IMG/VR virus record: IMGVR_UViG_3300025282_000073
Location: 1 to 44,438 of that record
DNA length: 44,438 nt
Reading direction: 5' to 3' (one strand)
Origin: a virus
Under the pieces are notes generated by a model. That model saw only the letters and a list, made by a program, of their open reading frames with translations. It made no database searches and was not told the origin of the DNA. A program made the position numbers and the translations under genes. This document shows, one piece after another, positions 8,963-16,695 of this stretch (its first letter is position 1; each line of letters opens with the position of its first letter).

Positions 8963-10413
8963 ATCCAGTCTTTCCAAACAGCTTCCCCTAAAACTTGAGC
9001 AGCAATACTCTGTTTGGCTAATAGGGCTTTAACAATCTTTTCATCAACGGTGTCTTTGCATATAATATCAATGTAAGTGACCTTGTTCACTTGCCCGATC
9101 CGATGGGCTCTGTCTTCTGATTGTAAACGCTTTTCAAGATCAAAGTTGTTTGAATAATAGACCACGGTTGAGGCCGCAGTAAGATTAATCCCGTATCCGG
9201 CTGTTTGTGTATTGCCTACAATGAAACGCATAGGCGAATCCAGGTCTTGAAACTTTTTAAGGTTTTTAGCTCTATCTGCGTCCGAAGTGTCTCCAAAGTA
9301 AGAACCCACTGAATTATCGCCATACGTTTTTCTAATTTCGTCTATAATTCGTTTAATATCGTATCTATAATTAGCCCAGATAACGGCTTTCCCTTCAACC
9401 TCTTCAAGAATACTCATTAGTTCTTCAATTCTTTTAGATTTCAGTTCTATGTTTTCTTCCTCGTCTGTGGTTGTAAAGCCACAAGCGATCTGATGCAGTC
9501 GCAGCATTTTAGTTAAAACAGAGGTTACAGAAACCTGCTGTTTTTGTTTTTCTTCGTTATAAAGGTCTGTGATTGCGTATTTTTTTAGTTCTTCATAGGT
9601 CTTTCTTTGTTCCGGAGTGAGCTCTATGGTTCTGGTGATATAAATCTTATCCGGCAGGTCCAAACAATCTTTCTTTAAAACTCTTGAACTGAACGCTTTT
9701 AGTAGCTCGTTGAGCTCGTCTAGTCGCTTATAACCAATAACCTGTTTAAAAGACCGTCCTCCAGCGCTCCTATTGATCATTTCAGCGTATCTTGCTCTAA
9801 AACTATAGTAACTACTATACCCAAGCAACTCAGGGTCTAAAAACTCACATTGCGTGTAAAGATCCAAAGGGCTCCTGGTTACAGGAGACCCAGTTAATAT
9901 TCTTCGATACTGTGCGTATTTTGATAATCGCACAATATTTTTTGTACGATTGGCACTTGGAGATTTAATCGTGGTGCTTTCATCAACGGCAAACAGGGTG
10001 TTTTTATTAAACAAAAAGTCAAAAGCAAACTTACTGCCTTTTTTGGTACTCAAAGCCTCTACGTTCATTATTAGAAAACTTAACTTTTCCGTAGATTCAA
10101 GGGCCTTTTTTCTGGCTAGTTGGTTTTTCTTTGTTTCTGTAGGGGACCATTTCAATAACTCATACTCAATATGATCGGGCAAATGATCAGGTATCTCTCC
10201 CACCACCCAGTTGTTATAGACTCCTTTAGGTGCAACAATCAATACGCTGTCTATCTTTCCTTGTTGGAAGAGCCACGCTATGTTGTCGATTAGTATTTTG
10301 CTCTTACCACAACCCATTTCTAAGAAAAGGGCGTGTTCTTTTTTTGACCAGGTGTCTTCTAAAACTTCTTTTTGGTGTTCATAAGGCTTTGTTTTGTAGG
10401 TGTAGCCTTTCAT
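8956..10413 (-). CDS. SNF2-family (SF2) DNA helicase/translocase
   Basis: 485 aa, ATP-driven DNA translocase of the phage SNF2-like group. Visible motifs: Q-region YEHQKEVLED (11-20), Walker A EMGCGKSK (32-39), Walker B VDEST (about 144-148), motif III TGSPV, and motif VI EDRAHRIGQ (433-441). The following YIDIICKDTVDEKI is the usual C-terminal extension. Length is typical for phage single-subunit SNF2 proteins without accessory domains. It lies on the opposite strand to all neighbours. It overlaps the upstream methyltransferase by 4 bp and converges on the end of the late operon. Likely roles are replication restart, recombination or displacing bound host proteins; which one is not visible in the sequence. 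Confidence 0.93.
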   Translation of the reverse strand: MKGYTYKTKPYEHQKEVLEDTWSKKEHALFLEMGCGKSKILIDNIAWLFQQGKIDSVLIVAPKGVYNNWVVGEIPDHLPDHIEYELLKWSPTETKKNQLARKKALESTEKLSFLIMNVEALSTKKGSKFAFDFLFNKNTLFAVDESTTIKSPSANRTKNIVRLSKYAQYRRILTGSPVTRSPLDLYTQCEFLDPELLGYSSYYSFRARYAEMINRSAGGRSFKQVIGYKRLDELNELLKAFSSRVLKKDCLDLPDKIYITRTIELTPEQRKTYEELKKYAITDLYNEEKQKQQVSVTSVLTKMLRLHQIACGFTTTDEEENIELKSKRIEELMSILEEVEGKAVIWANYRYDIKRIIDEIRKTYGDNSVGSYFGDTSDADRAKNLKKFQDLDSPMRFIVGNTQTAGYGINLTAASTVVYYSNNFDLEKRLQSEDRAHRIGQVNKVTYIDIICKDTVDEKIVKALLAKQSIAAQVLGEAVWKDWIQ

Positions 10414-10925
10414 TTTTCTTTCACATAATACCCGTATTGTTCATCGCGCCAGAGCTCCTTTAGTGCAGGGTATCTTGTCAACATGTTCTCTGGGGTTAGG
10501 TCTGCTTGTTTGTGTTCTTCGTGTGGATTGACCAGTTTTATTCCCTCGTGTTCAAATTCCACACCGGATTGAGGGCAAAGATAAGGAACAGCAACCAAAC
10601 ACCTACCTATTCGGCCTAAAAGAGATTGTGCGTCCTTCTCTTCTAAATGTTCTAAGACATCTCCTAGAATGATAAAGTTGTAACGAGAGGTGTTAAAAGT
10701 CATTATGTCGTCACAAAAAACCAAACGATACTTATTGTGTAGGTCATACGCTTTAATGTAGCCCATGTATATCTCAACGCCGTCTAATACATAGCCGTGC
10801 GGTGTTAATAAGTCGCTGTAGGTGCCGACACCAGGGCCAACATCCAATATTTTAGCCTTCTTGCTTACGTTTTTTAAGATATAGTCAACAGCTTCTGGTT
10901 TTCCAAGCGAATAGGAATGGGGCAT
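10410..10925 (-). CDS. Class I SAM-dependent methyltransferase
   Basis: About 171 aa from the ATG at 10925, chosen because AAAGGAG lies 11 nt upstream; an in-frame GTG nine codons earlier has no ribosome site. Motif I is LDVGPGVGTY (27-36). An acidic residue (E51) sits where the SAM ribose binds. ILGDVLEHL is the UbiE/Coq5-like post-II region. The small C-terminal part has no recognisable DNA target-recognition domain. The substrate may therefore be a small molecule, nucleotide, lipid or protein rather than a DNA sequence. It is co-transcribed with the SNF2 helicase. Confidence 0.85.
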   Translation of the reverse strand: MPHSYSLGKPEAVDYILKNVSKKAKILDVGPGVGTYSDLLTPHGYVLDGVEIYMGYIKAYDLHNKYRLVFCDDIMTFNTSRYNFIILGDVLEHLEEKDAQSLLGRIGRCLVAVPYLCPQSGVEFEHEGIKLVNPHEEHKQADLTPENMLTRYPALKELWRDEQYGYYVKEK

Positions 10926-10955
10926 CTTTCTAATTTCTCCTTTATATAACACAAT

Positions 10956-10983
10956 AGTATAGGGTCTTTGTCGTATAAGTAAA
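10956..10983 (-). promoter_or_regulatory. Putative promoter for methyltransferase-helicase operon
   Basis: On the minus strand, TTTACT (10983-10978), a 16-bp spacer and TATACT (10961-10956) precede the methyltransferase ribosome site. The 15-mer starting at this -10, TATACTATTGTGTTA, recurs exactly before the portal gene (33381-33395). Confidence 0.6.
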
Positions 10984-10988
10984 GGAGA

Positions 10989-11131
10989 TATTGGCAGAAA
11001 CTAGCCAATACCCTGCCAATACATCAAAACAATACATCAAAAAACTATATAGAACAAATACATATACTAAAAGGTATTGGCTTATTGGCTGAAACAGAGA
11101 TTTCTTAAAAAAAAGAACTTTACTTTTTGTC
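10989..11131 (+). repeat. Iteron block A, inverted copy of block at 26.1 kb
   Basis: Five exact TATTGGC/GCCAATA heptamers start at 10989, 11004, 11015, 11075 and 11083. Two sub-blocks are nearly identical to the reverse complement of 26098-26221: one around CCAATACCCTGCCAATACAT, and one around TTGGCTTATTGGCTGAAACA running into an A-tract. The stretch between them is diverged but of similar length. It lies between the divergent helicase operon and early operon, a position expected for a master operator or replication origin. Confidence 0.85.
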
Positions 11132-11148
11132 ACTAGGCAATATACAAT
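11119..11148 (+). promoter_or_regulatory. Putative early promoter, rightward operon
   Basis: TTTACT (11119-11124), 16 bp, TATACA (11141-11146), with an alternative -10 TACAAT at 11143-11148. The -35 and the 16-bp spacing match the divergent minus-strand promoter. Transcription would start just before the stem-loop at 11156. The 12-mer TTTACTTTTTGT recurs at 26838. Confidence 0.55.
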
Positions 11149-11155
11149 AGCTTTA

Positions 11156-11193
11156 ACGAAAGCGTTATAGGTCCCCCTTTATAACGCTTTCGT
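11156..11193 (+). promoter_or_regulatory. Perfect 14-bp stem-loop in early 5' leader
   Basis: ACGAAAGCGTTATA (11156-11169) and its exact complement (11180-11193) are separated by a C-rich 10-nt loop. No T-tract follows, and the ribosome site AAAAAGGAG lies about 8 nt downstream. It would sit at or near the 5' end of the early mRNA. It could stabilise the transcript, serve as an RNase III-type site, or act as a dyad operator in DNA. Confidence 0.8.
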
Positions 11194-11215
11194 AGAACTT
11201 AAAAAGGAGAATTAA

Positions 11216-11515
11216 ATGACTGTTTATGTTGTGCAAGAACCCAAAGGTATCAACATCGTGTCTGCAACGAAGTATGGAGACATCGAAATTATCTTACCGG
11301 CCACAGAACACATCACTTTTAATACAAAAGGCGTTGTGGAAAAAATCAGAGAAAAACTTAAACACTTTACCGAAGACGATTACTTACTTCTTCTAGGGGA
11401 CCCTGCAGCAATCGGGGTGGCTACCTATTTTGCATTAAATGCAAACAAAAGGGCCCAGTTCCTTAAATGGGATCGGCAAGAAAAAATGTACTATGTTGTT
11501 GAGGTAACAATATGA
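11216..11515 (+). CDS. First early gene, conserved phage protein, 99 aa
   Basis: 99 aa, strong AAGGAG site, first gene after the early promoter. It has a compact alpha/beta pattern with KYGDIEIILP and an EDDYLLLLGDPAAIG segment. The second segment looks like a regular beta-loop-helix but matches no enzyme family I can name. The stop overlaps the next start (ATGA). Being first in the replication operon, it may be regulatory or a takeover factor; no function is assigned. Confidence 0.7.
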   Translation: MTVYVVQEPKGINIVSATKYGDIEIILPATEHITFNTKGVVEKIREKLKHFTEDDYLLLLGDPAAIGVATYFALNANKRAQFLKWDRQEKMYYVVEVTI

Positions 11516-12063
11516 AAGAACAAATAGATTTTGAAAACGAACAGGTCAATGTTACAGACGACGGGATACAAAGCATCTCAGTGTTGGCAGAGACACAGGT
11601 TGACCTGGAGAACCAAATGGAAGAAAAAGAAAATGAGTTAAAGGTTCTCAAAGAAAAACACAGAAGAATTTCCCAAGACCTACTCCCTGAAGCCTTGATG
11701 GAAGCAGGGGTTTCTGAATTTAAATTAAAAGACGGCACAAAAGTAAGCACCCTTACTTACTACAGTGCACGAATCTCTCCTGATATGAGAGAAGAAGCTT
11801 TTGGTTGGCTCCGTGAAAACAATTTTGCGGATCTGATTAAAAATACAGTGTCGGCTAGTTTCGGAAGAGACGAAGACGAGACTGCAAACGAACTCCTTAA
11901 CGAGCTAAACAGCAAAGGGTTGAACACCACTCAAAAAGAGTGGGTGGAACCTATGACGCTTAAGGCTTTTGTTAGAGAGCAGGTTGAAAAAGGGGCTGAC
12001 CTACCTTTGGAAACCTTTAATGTTTATATAGGCCAGAAAAGTAAAATAACAAAGGAAAAATAA
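11512..12063 (+). CDS. Conserved phage replication-module protein, 183 aa
   Basis: The N-terminal half (residues about 28-60) is a heptad-patterned, Glu/Lys-rich coiled coil. After it come KLKDGTKVSTLTYYSARISP and a helical segment with FGWLRENNFADLIKN. The C-terminal part has EPMTLKAFVREQVEKGADLP followed by FNVYIG. This arrangement recurs in many phages beside single-strand-binding and primase genes (recalled). I know no established biochemical function. It is ATGA-coupled to the gene before and lies 2 bp ahead of the gene after. Confidence 0.7.
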   Translation: MKEQIDFENEQVNVTDDGIQSISVLAETQVDLENQMEEKENELKVLKEKHRRISQDLLPEALMEAGVSEFKLKDGTKVSTLTYYSARISPDMREEAFGWLRENNFADLIKNTVSASFGRDEDETANELLNELNSKGLNTTQKEWVEPMTLKAFVREQVEKGADLPLETFNVYIGQKSKITKEK

Positions 12064-12065
12064 CC

Positions 12066-12803
12066 ATGAATGAAAAATCATCGACAAAAGAAATCGTTTC
12101 CTCGGCCGCAGAAATGTTTGCAGAAGACGCAGGCGCAGGGCTTGAGAACGTAACACCGGAAGACTTAATAATTCCGCAACTAAAAATAGCACAAAAGACC
12201 AGTAAAGAAGTAGATGCCAACGATGGTTCTTATCTCCCCGGCATACAAGTTGGAGATATAATGAACAACATCACCGGAGAAGTCTATCGTAGTGATAAAG
12301 GTATAATTGTAGTCCCAATCGCTTACAAACGTGTGTTTCTTGAGTTTAAACCCAGAGAAGCGGGCGGCGGATTCATAGCACTACACGAGAACCCCGGTAT
12401 ATTGAGCGAAACAACCCGAACGAAAGGTTTAGATCTATTAGCAAACGGCAACTATATCCAAACAACAGCAAACCATTATGTGTTGCTTGTTGAGGACGGT
12501 AAAGCGGTGCCTGTAATGATCGCAATGTCTTCCACACAATTGAAAAAATCAAGACGGTGGTTGGCCAACATGACTTCAATTCGTAAGACCACAAAGGACG
12601 GCATGTCTTACACGCCCCCTTCTTACAGTCACCTTTATCAGTTGACTACGGTCCCTGAGAAAAACGACAAGGGGTCTTGGTATGGTTGGAAAATAGATTT
12701 GCTTAGTGAAGTTGAGGAAGTTGCTCTTTATAATCAAGCAAAAGCCTTTGCAGCAACCGTAAACGAACCACAGCTTACGGAACCAGAAGACGTTCCTTTT
12801 TAG
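12066..12803 (+). CDS. Conserved replication protein; ssDNA-binding candidate
   Basis: 245 aa. An acidic N-terminus is followed by LIIPQLKIAQ and GDIMNNITGEVY, then a beta-rich core (GIIVVPIAYKRVFLEFKPR). SRRWLANM, TPPSYSHLYQL and DKGSWYGWKIDL follow. The tail ends in acidic residues plus a terminal Phe (EPEDVPF), as in many bacterial and phage SSB proteins whose acidic aromatic tails bind partners. Position just before the primase also fits an SSB analogue. This is inference from layout and tail; no OB-fold signature was proven. Confidence 0.6.
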   Translation: MNEKSSTKEIVSSAAEMFAEDAGAGLENVTPEDLIIPQLKIAQKTSKEVDANDGSYLPGIQVGDIMNNITGEVYRSDKGIIVVPIAYKRVFLEFKPREAGGGFIALHENPGILSETTRTKGLDLLANGNYIQTTANHYVLLVEDGKAVPVMIAMSSTQLKKSRRWLANMTSIRKTTKDGMSYTPPSYSHLYQLTTVPEKNDKGSWYGWKIDLLSEVEEVALYNQAKAFAATVNEPQLTEPEDVPF

Positions 12804-12814
12804 AACCATTTAGA

Positions 12815-12840
12815 GGGTGGAAGGATTCGTTCTTCCACCC
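12815..12840 (+). promoter_or_regulatory. Intercistronic hairpin with UUCG tetraloop
   Basis: GGGTGGAAGGA (12815-12825), TTCG loop, then TTCTTCCACCC (12830-12840) form an 11-bp stem with one G-U pair. No U-tract follows; the primase ribosome site (GAGGAAAAAG) abuts the 3' arm. It is more likely a 3'-end stabiliser, processing site or translational control element than a terminator. Confidence 0.75.
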
Positions 12841-12851
12841 GAGGAAAAAGA

Positions 12852-14360
12852 ATGCAAGAAACCTTCACTAGATTTTTTACCCTGTTCAAAGGCTCAAACA
12901 GAGCACACGGAATTTTTCAAATAGAAACCTCTATTGATGCAAAACAAAAAGGCAAAGCAAAGACAGTTAGAAGCGGTGGAGCAGAACTAGAACATTGGGA
13001 AGAACACATTAAAGGAAACAATGGTTTAGGGGTAATCCCCATTACAGAAAAGAACAAAGTGTGTTGGGGATGTATCGACATCGACGTTTACCCTTTAGAC
13101 ATTCCTCACATTGTGCATCTAGTTGAGCACCAGAAGTTTCCCATGGTTGTTTGCCGCAGTAAAAGCGGTGGCGCTCATGTTTTTTTGTTTACAAAAGAAT
13201 TGGTTCCTGCCGGGGATATGCAAGATAAACTCAGGGAACTCTCTGCCGCACTGGGTCACGGTGGGGTAGAAATATATCCAAAACAAAGAGAAATATTAGT
13301 AGAAAGAAGTGACGTAGGGTCTTGGTTAAATATGCCTTATTTTGGAGGAGACGGTTCTACGAGATATGGTTTTGATCCAAAGGGCAAACATTTATCAATG
13401 GAAGACTTTCTTGCCTTTACCGATAAAAGGAAGATTACGCATAAACAACTTTTAAAAATAAAAGCACCTGAAACAAAAGACCTAGAAGAAGGGCCACCGT
13501 GCTTAAAGATACTGTTGAAACAAGGCTTTCCAGAAGGCACCAGGAACAACGGGTTGTTCAATGTTGGTGTTTATCTAAAAAAAGCAACACCGGATGAATG
13601 GGAAAAGAAGATAGAAGACTACAACCGTAAATATGTGGTTCCACCATTACCAGCACAAGAAGTGCTTACTCTTATAAAAACACTGCAGAAGAAAGACTAC
13701 AACTATAAATGCTCTGACGAACCGATCCGTTCTTACTGCAACCGAAACAAATGCCTCACTTGCCGTTTTGGTGTGGGCGAGGACCACGGTACACCGACCT
13801 TTTCAAGTTTGGCAAAACTTAATACCGATCCGCCGCTTTGGTTTTTATCGATCAGCGATCGAAGAATAGAATTAAACACAGAACAACTACAGAACCAGCT
13901 ACGCTTTCAAAGAGTTTGCATGGAACAACTAAACCTTATGCCGCCTAGATTGAATGAGAAGGATTGGCAAAACCTGATCCAACACTTAATGGAAAACGGT
14001 ATGGAGATTATAGAGGTAAGCACCGATGTTTCCATTGAAGGACAATTTATGGAGCTTTTGGAGTCCTTTTGCACGGACCTGGCTCAAGCCACAGTTAGAG
14101 ATGAGATTCTTTTAGGAAAACCGTGGACTAAAGAACATTACACTTATTTCAGGCTTAAAGACCTCAAAGACTATTTAACAAAACACCGGTTCACGGACAT
14201 GGGCACCAATCAAATTGCTTCTAAACTAAGAGACCTTGGTGGGGAGCACTCTTTTTGGAACATTAAAAAGAGAGGGGTCAATGTCTGGAAAATAAACGCT
14301 TTTGAATACGAAGAGGAGCTCTATCTTGATACACCGGACATGGACCAGGAGGGTTTTTGA
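12852..14360 (+). CDS. AEP-superfamily (TOTE-type) DNA primase
   Basis: 502 aa. The N-terminal 180 residues match the archaeo-eukaryotic primase domain first noted in TOTE conflict systems. The catalytic pair is IDID (D76, D78), preceded by CWGC. The sugar-binding SGGAH motif is at 105-109. A conserved EIYPKQREILVERSDVGSWL block follows, then NMPYFGG. After a linker, CSDEPIRSYC followed by CLTCRFGVG is a likely zinc-binding module of the same family. The C-terminal third is helical and may be a helicase-loading or DNA-binding tail. It starts after GAGG and ends in a TGATG overlap with the UvrD-like helicase, so the two are coupled. The likely role is replication priming; no TOTE endonuclease neighbour is seen. 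Confidence 0.85.
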   Translation: MQETFTRFFTLFKGSNRAHGIFQIETSIDAKQKGKAKTVRSGGAELEHWEEHIKGNNGLGVIPITEKNKVCWGCIDIDVYPLDIPHIVHLVEHQKFPMVVCRSKSGGAHVFLFTKELVPAGDMQDKLRELSAALGHGGVEIYPKQREILVERSDVGSWLNMPYFGGDGSTRYGFDPKGKHLSMEDFLAFTDKRKITHKQLLKIKAPETKDLEEGPPCLKILLKQGFPEGTRNNGLFNVGVYLKKATPDEWEKKIEDYNRKYVVPPLPAQEVLTLIKTLQKKDYNYKCSDEPIRSYCNRNKCLTCRFGVGEDHGTPTFSSLAKLNTDPPLWFLSISDRRIELNTEQLQNQLRFQRVCMEQLNLMPPRLNEKDWQNLIQHLMENGMEIIEVSTDVSIEGQFMELLESFCTDLAQATVRDEILLGKPWTKEHYTYFRLKDLKDYLTKHRFTDMGTNQIASKLRDLGGEHSFWNIKKRGVNVWKINAFEYEEELYLDTPDMDQEGF

Positions 14361-15859
14361 TGTGGAACATTGTTTTAGGACCACCGGGCACTGGAAAAAC
14401 AACCTTTCTCTTGGAGAAAGTAGAAAAATTCTTGGAAGAAGGCACCGACCCACGAAGCATTGCTTATTTGGCTTTCACCAAGAAAGCGGCAACCGAAGCC
14501 TTGGATCGGGCCGTGGAGAAGTTTATGTTTGATGCAGAAGACTTGCCTTATTTCAGAACCATACACTCTTTGTGTTATAGACAACTGAACCTAAAGAAGT
14601 CTGATGTTTTAGGCAAACAAGACTTAAAAGAATTTGGCACCATTATTGGAGAAAAAATGACAGGGGCTTGGGGGTCTATTGAAGGAACCCCTACCGTTCT
14701 AACAAAGGCGGATAAAATGTTGTTTTCTGAAAACATTGCCAGAAACAGACAAATCTCTTACAAAAAAGAATGGTCTCAAGGGCTTTCCGATTTTAACTGG
14801 ACACATTTTGATTGGTTCTGTCGCTCTTATCAAAGCTATAAAGACTCTCGTTTTTTGAATGACTACACCGACATGTTGCAACACTTTTTGGAATCAAACA
14901 ATGCACCCAGTCTTGATGTGTTGTTTATTGATGAGGCCCAAGACCTCTCTGCTTTGCAGTGGGCGTGTGTAAGAAAGATTGCAGAAAACACAGAGAGCGT
15001 TTTTGTTGCCGGAGATGATGACCAGGCGATATACAACTGGGCCGGAGCCGATGTGCAACAGTTTATAGACCTTGAAGGAATTGAAATACAGCTTGAACGG
15101 TCCTATCGTGTGCCTAAAAAAGTACATGAACTCGCCAATCAAATCATTACACGCACAAAAAACAGAAGAAAGAAAAAGTGGCTACCCAGAAAAGAAGAAG
15201 GAACACTAACGTTTCATTCTTCTTATGAACATGTAGACCTTTCCGAAGGCGAATGGCTGATTTTAGCAAGAAATAACTACTCGTTGAACGCCGTAGAAGA
15301 ATATTTGAAGCTCACAGGTGTTTTTTACCAGAGAAATGAGAGATACTCGGTTAGAAAAGTGCTTTTAGAGGCTATAGTTGCTTGGGAAGCCCTTAGAAAA
15401 GACAAGAAAGTGTCTTTAAAACAGGTAAAAAGAGTATATTCTTGTATTTCTTCTGGAAAAGGCATTACACGAGGTAAGAAAAACTTAAAAACAGCAGATG
15501 AAGATCTGTTTTACGACATGGAAACATTAAAAAAGGAACACGGCCTTCTGGTGGATTGTATTTGGCACGAGGCGTTTGACTTAATTGGTGTCCAGGAACG
15601 AGAATATTTGATCTCTTGTTTGAGAAAAGAAGAGAAAATAAGCAAACCCCGCGTTAAATTGAGCACGATTCACGGTGCAAAGGGTGGTGAGGCAGACAAT
15701 GTGTTGGTCTTAACTGATATTGCCAATAGTGCTTGGGTGGAGATGGGGAGAAACCCGGAAGGAGAAAACAGAACCTTTTATGTGGCCGTTACTAGAACAA
15801 GAGAAAACTTACACATTGTACAACCCATGACGAATAAATATTTCCAGGTGGCTTACTGA
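14360..15859 (+). CDS. UvrD/Rep-like SF1 DNA helicase
   Basis: 499 aa from the ATG at 14360; GGAGG lies 7 nt upstream, and the ATG shares bases with the primase stop. Motif I is GPPGTGKT (7-14), Ia YLAFTKKAA, II IDEAQD (about 190-195), III AGDDDQAIYNW, IV around LERSYRVP, V TIHGAKGGEADNV, VI YVAVTRTRENL. All hallmark residues of a 3'-5' SF1A helicase are present. It is shorter than host UvrD (about 720 aa), with reduced 1B/2B subdomains, as in phage forms. Likely the replicative or recombination helicase, since no DnaB-type helicase is present. Confidence 0.93.
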   Translation: MWNIVLGPPGTGKTTFLLEKVEKFLEEGTDPRSIAYLAFTKKAATEALDRAVEKFMFDAEDLPYFRTIHSLCYRQLNLKKSDVLGKQDLKEFGTIIGEKMTGAWGSIEGTPTVLTKADKMLFSENIARNRQISYKKEWSQGLSDFNWTHFDWFCRSYQSYKDSRFLNDYTDMLQHFLESNNAPSLDVLFIDEAQDLSALQWACVRKIAENTESVFVAGDDDQAIYNWAGADVQQFIDLEGIEIQLERSYRVPKKVHELANQIITRTKNRRKKKWLPRKEEGTLTFHSSYEHVDLSEGEWLILARNNYSLNAVEEYLKLTGVFYQRNERYSVRKVLLEAIVAWEALRKDKKVSLKQVKRVYSCISSGKGITRGKKNLKTADEDLFYDMETLKKEHGLLVDCIWHEAFDLIGVQEREYLISCLRKEEKISKPRVKLSTIHGAKGGEADNVLVLTDIANSAWVEMGRNPEGENRTFYVAVTRTRENLHIVQPMTNKYFQVAY

Positions 15860-16020
15860 TGAACTGTTGGCACTGTAATAACGAATTAACTTGGGACGGG
15901 GACCACGATATAGATGAAGAAGACACAGACTATATGATGGTAACAAACTTATCTTGTCTTAAATGTGATGCTTTTGTATTAGTTTATTTACCTAGAAAAA
16001 ACGAAGGAGAAAAGAAATAA
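15859..16020 (+). CDS. Small zinc-ribbon protein, 53 aa
   Basis: 53 aa, start overlapping the helicase stop (TGATG). It contains CWHC near the N-terminus and CLKC about 33 residues later, four cysteines that could bind one zinc, separated by an acidic stretch. It ends directly before the Cas4-like nuclease start. The tail supplies GAAGGAG as that gene's ribosome site. Function unknown; probably a DNA- or protein-binding accessory factor of the replication operon. Confidence 0.7.
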   Translation: MNCWHCNNELTWDGDHDIDEEDTDYMMVTNLSCLKCDAFVLVYLPRKNEGEKK

Positions 16021-16695
16021 ATGATACCCCGTTGGTCACATAGTCGATTAAGTACCTACGAGAGTTGTCCTAAGAAGGCCTATTATCGTTACGTTAAAAA
16101 AGTTTCCGAGGAACAGCACCCGGCGGCAGAGCGCGGTGTCCGGATCCACGGCCTAGCAGAAGAATACATAAAAGGAGAAATTTCCGAAATGCCTTCTGAA
16201 TTGTACTTATTCTATGAGGGTTTCGAGCAACTTCGTCTTGAGTATGAAGAGGGTTCTGTGTGTGTCGAAGAACAATGGGCCTTTAATCTTAGCTGGGAGA
16301 AGACCGATTGGGACAGCGAAGACACTTGGGGACGATACATTGTCGATGCGCTCATTATGCAAGGAACACACGCCAAAGTTATTGATTTTAAAACAGGACG
16401 CTACAAAGACTATAATGAAGGGTACAAGGGTCAATGTGCTCTGTATGCCTGTTGCGTGTTCATGCGTTTTCCGGAGCTTAAAACCATACAAACAGAACTT
16501 TGGTATTTAGACCACCATAAAATCACTAAATATTCATTCACCAGGGATGATGCAGAAAAACAAAAGAAGGAGTTTCATGCAAGAGGGCTTGCCATGACCA
16601 CTGACGAAAAGTTTGAGACCCGTCCTTCTGAAACATCTTGTCGGTTCTGTTCTTTTACTAAAATATGTAAGGATAATTTCTATGAAAGGTCTTAG
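16021..16695 (+). CDS. Cas4/RecB-like PD-(D/E)XK exonuclease
   Basis: 224 aa. It begins with the classic WSHSRLSTYESCPKKAYYRY (C16). H43 sits in the RGVRIHGLAEEYI helix; catalytic D109 (IVDALI) and D122-x-K124 (IDFKTG) follow. The QxxxY-type helix is GQCALYA (from Q138). Three cysteines at 207, 210 and 216 join C16 as a likely 4Fe-4S ligand set. This is the Cas4/AddB nuclease architecture. No CRISPR array or other Cas gene is present, so the role is phage recombination or end processing. The next gene starts inside its 3' end. Confidence 0.9.
   Translation: MIPRWSHSRLSTYESCPKKAYYRYVKKVSEEQHPAAERGVRIHGLAEEYIKGEISEMPSELYLFYEGFEQLRLEYEEGSVCVEEQWAFNLSWEKTDWDSEDTWGRYIVDALIMQGTHAKVIDFKTGRYKDYNEGYKGQCALYACCVFMRFPELKTIQTELWYLDHHKITKYSFTRDDAEKQKKEFHARGLAMTTDEKFETRPSETSCRFCSFTKICKDNFYERS

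Noticed and set aside
10926-10952. GTG start at 10952 for the methyltransferase
   Set aside because: The extra nine codons encode the Shine-Dalgarno itself, and no ribosome site precedes the GTG.
16021-16695. Cas4-like nuclease as sign of a phage CRISPR system
   Set aside because: No repeat-spacer array or other cas gene in the window; surrounding genes are replication genes.
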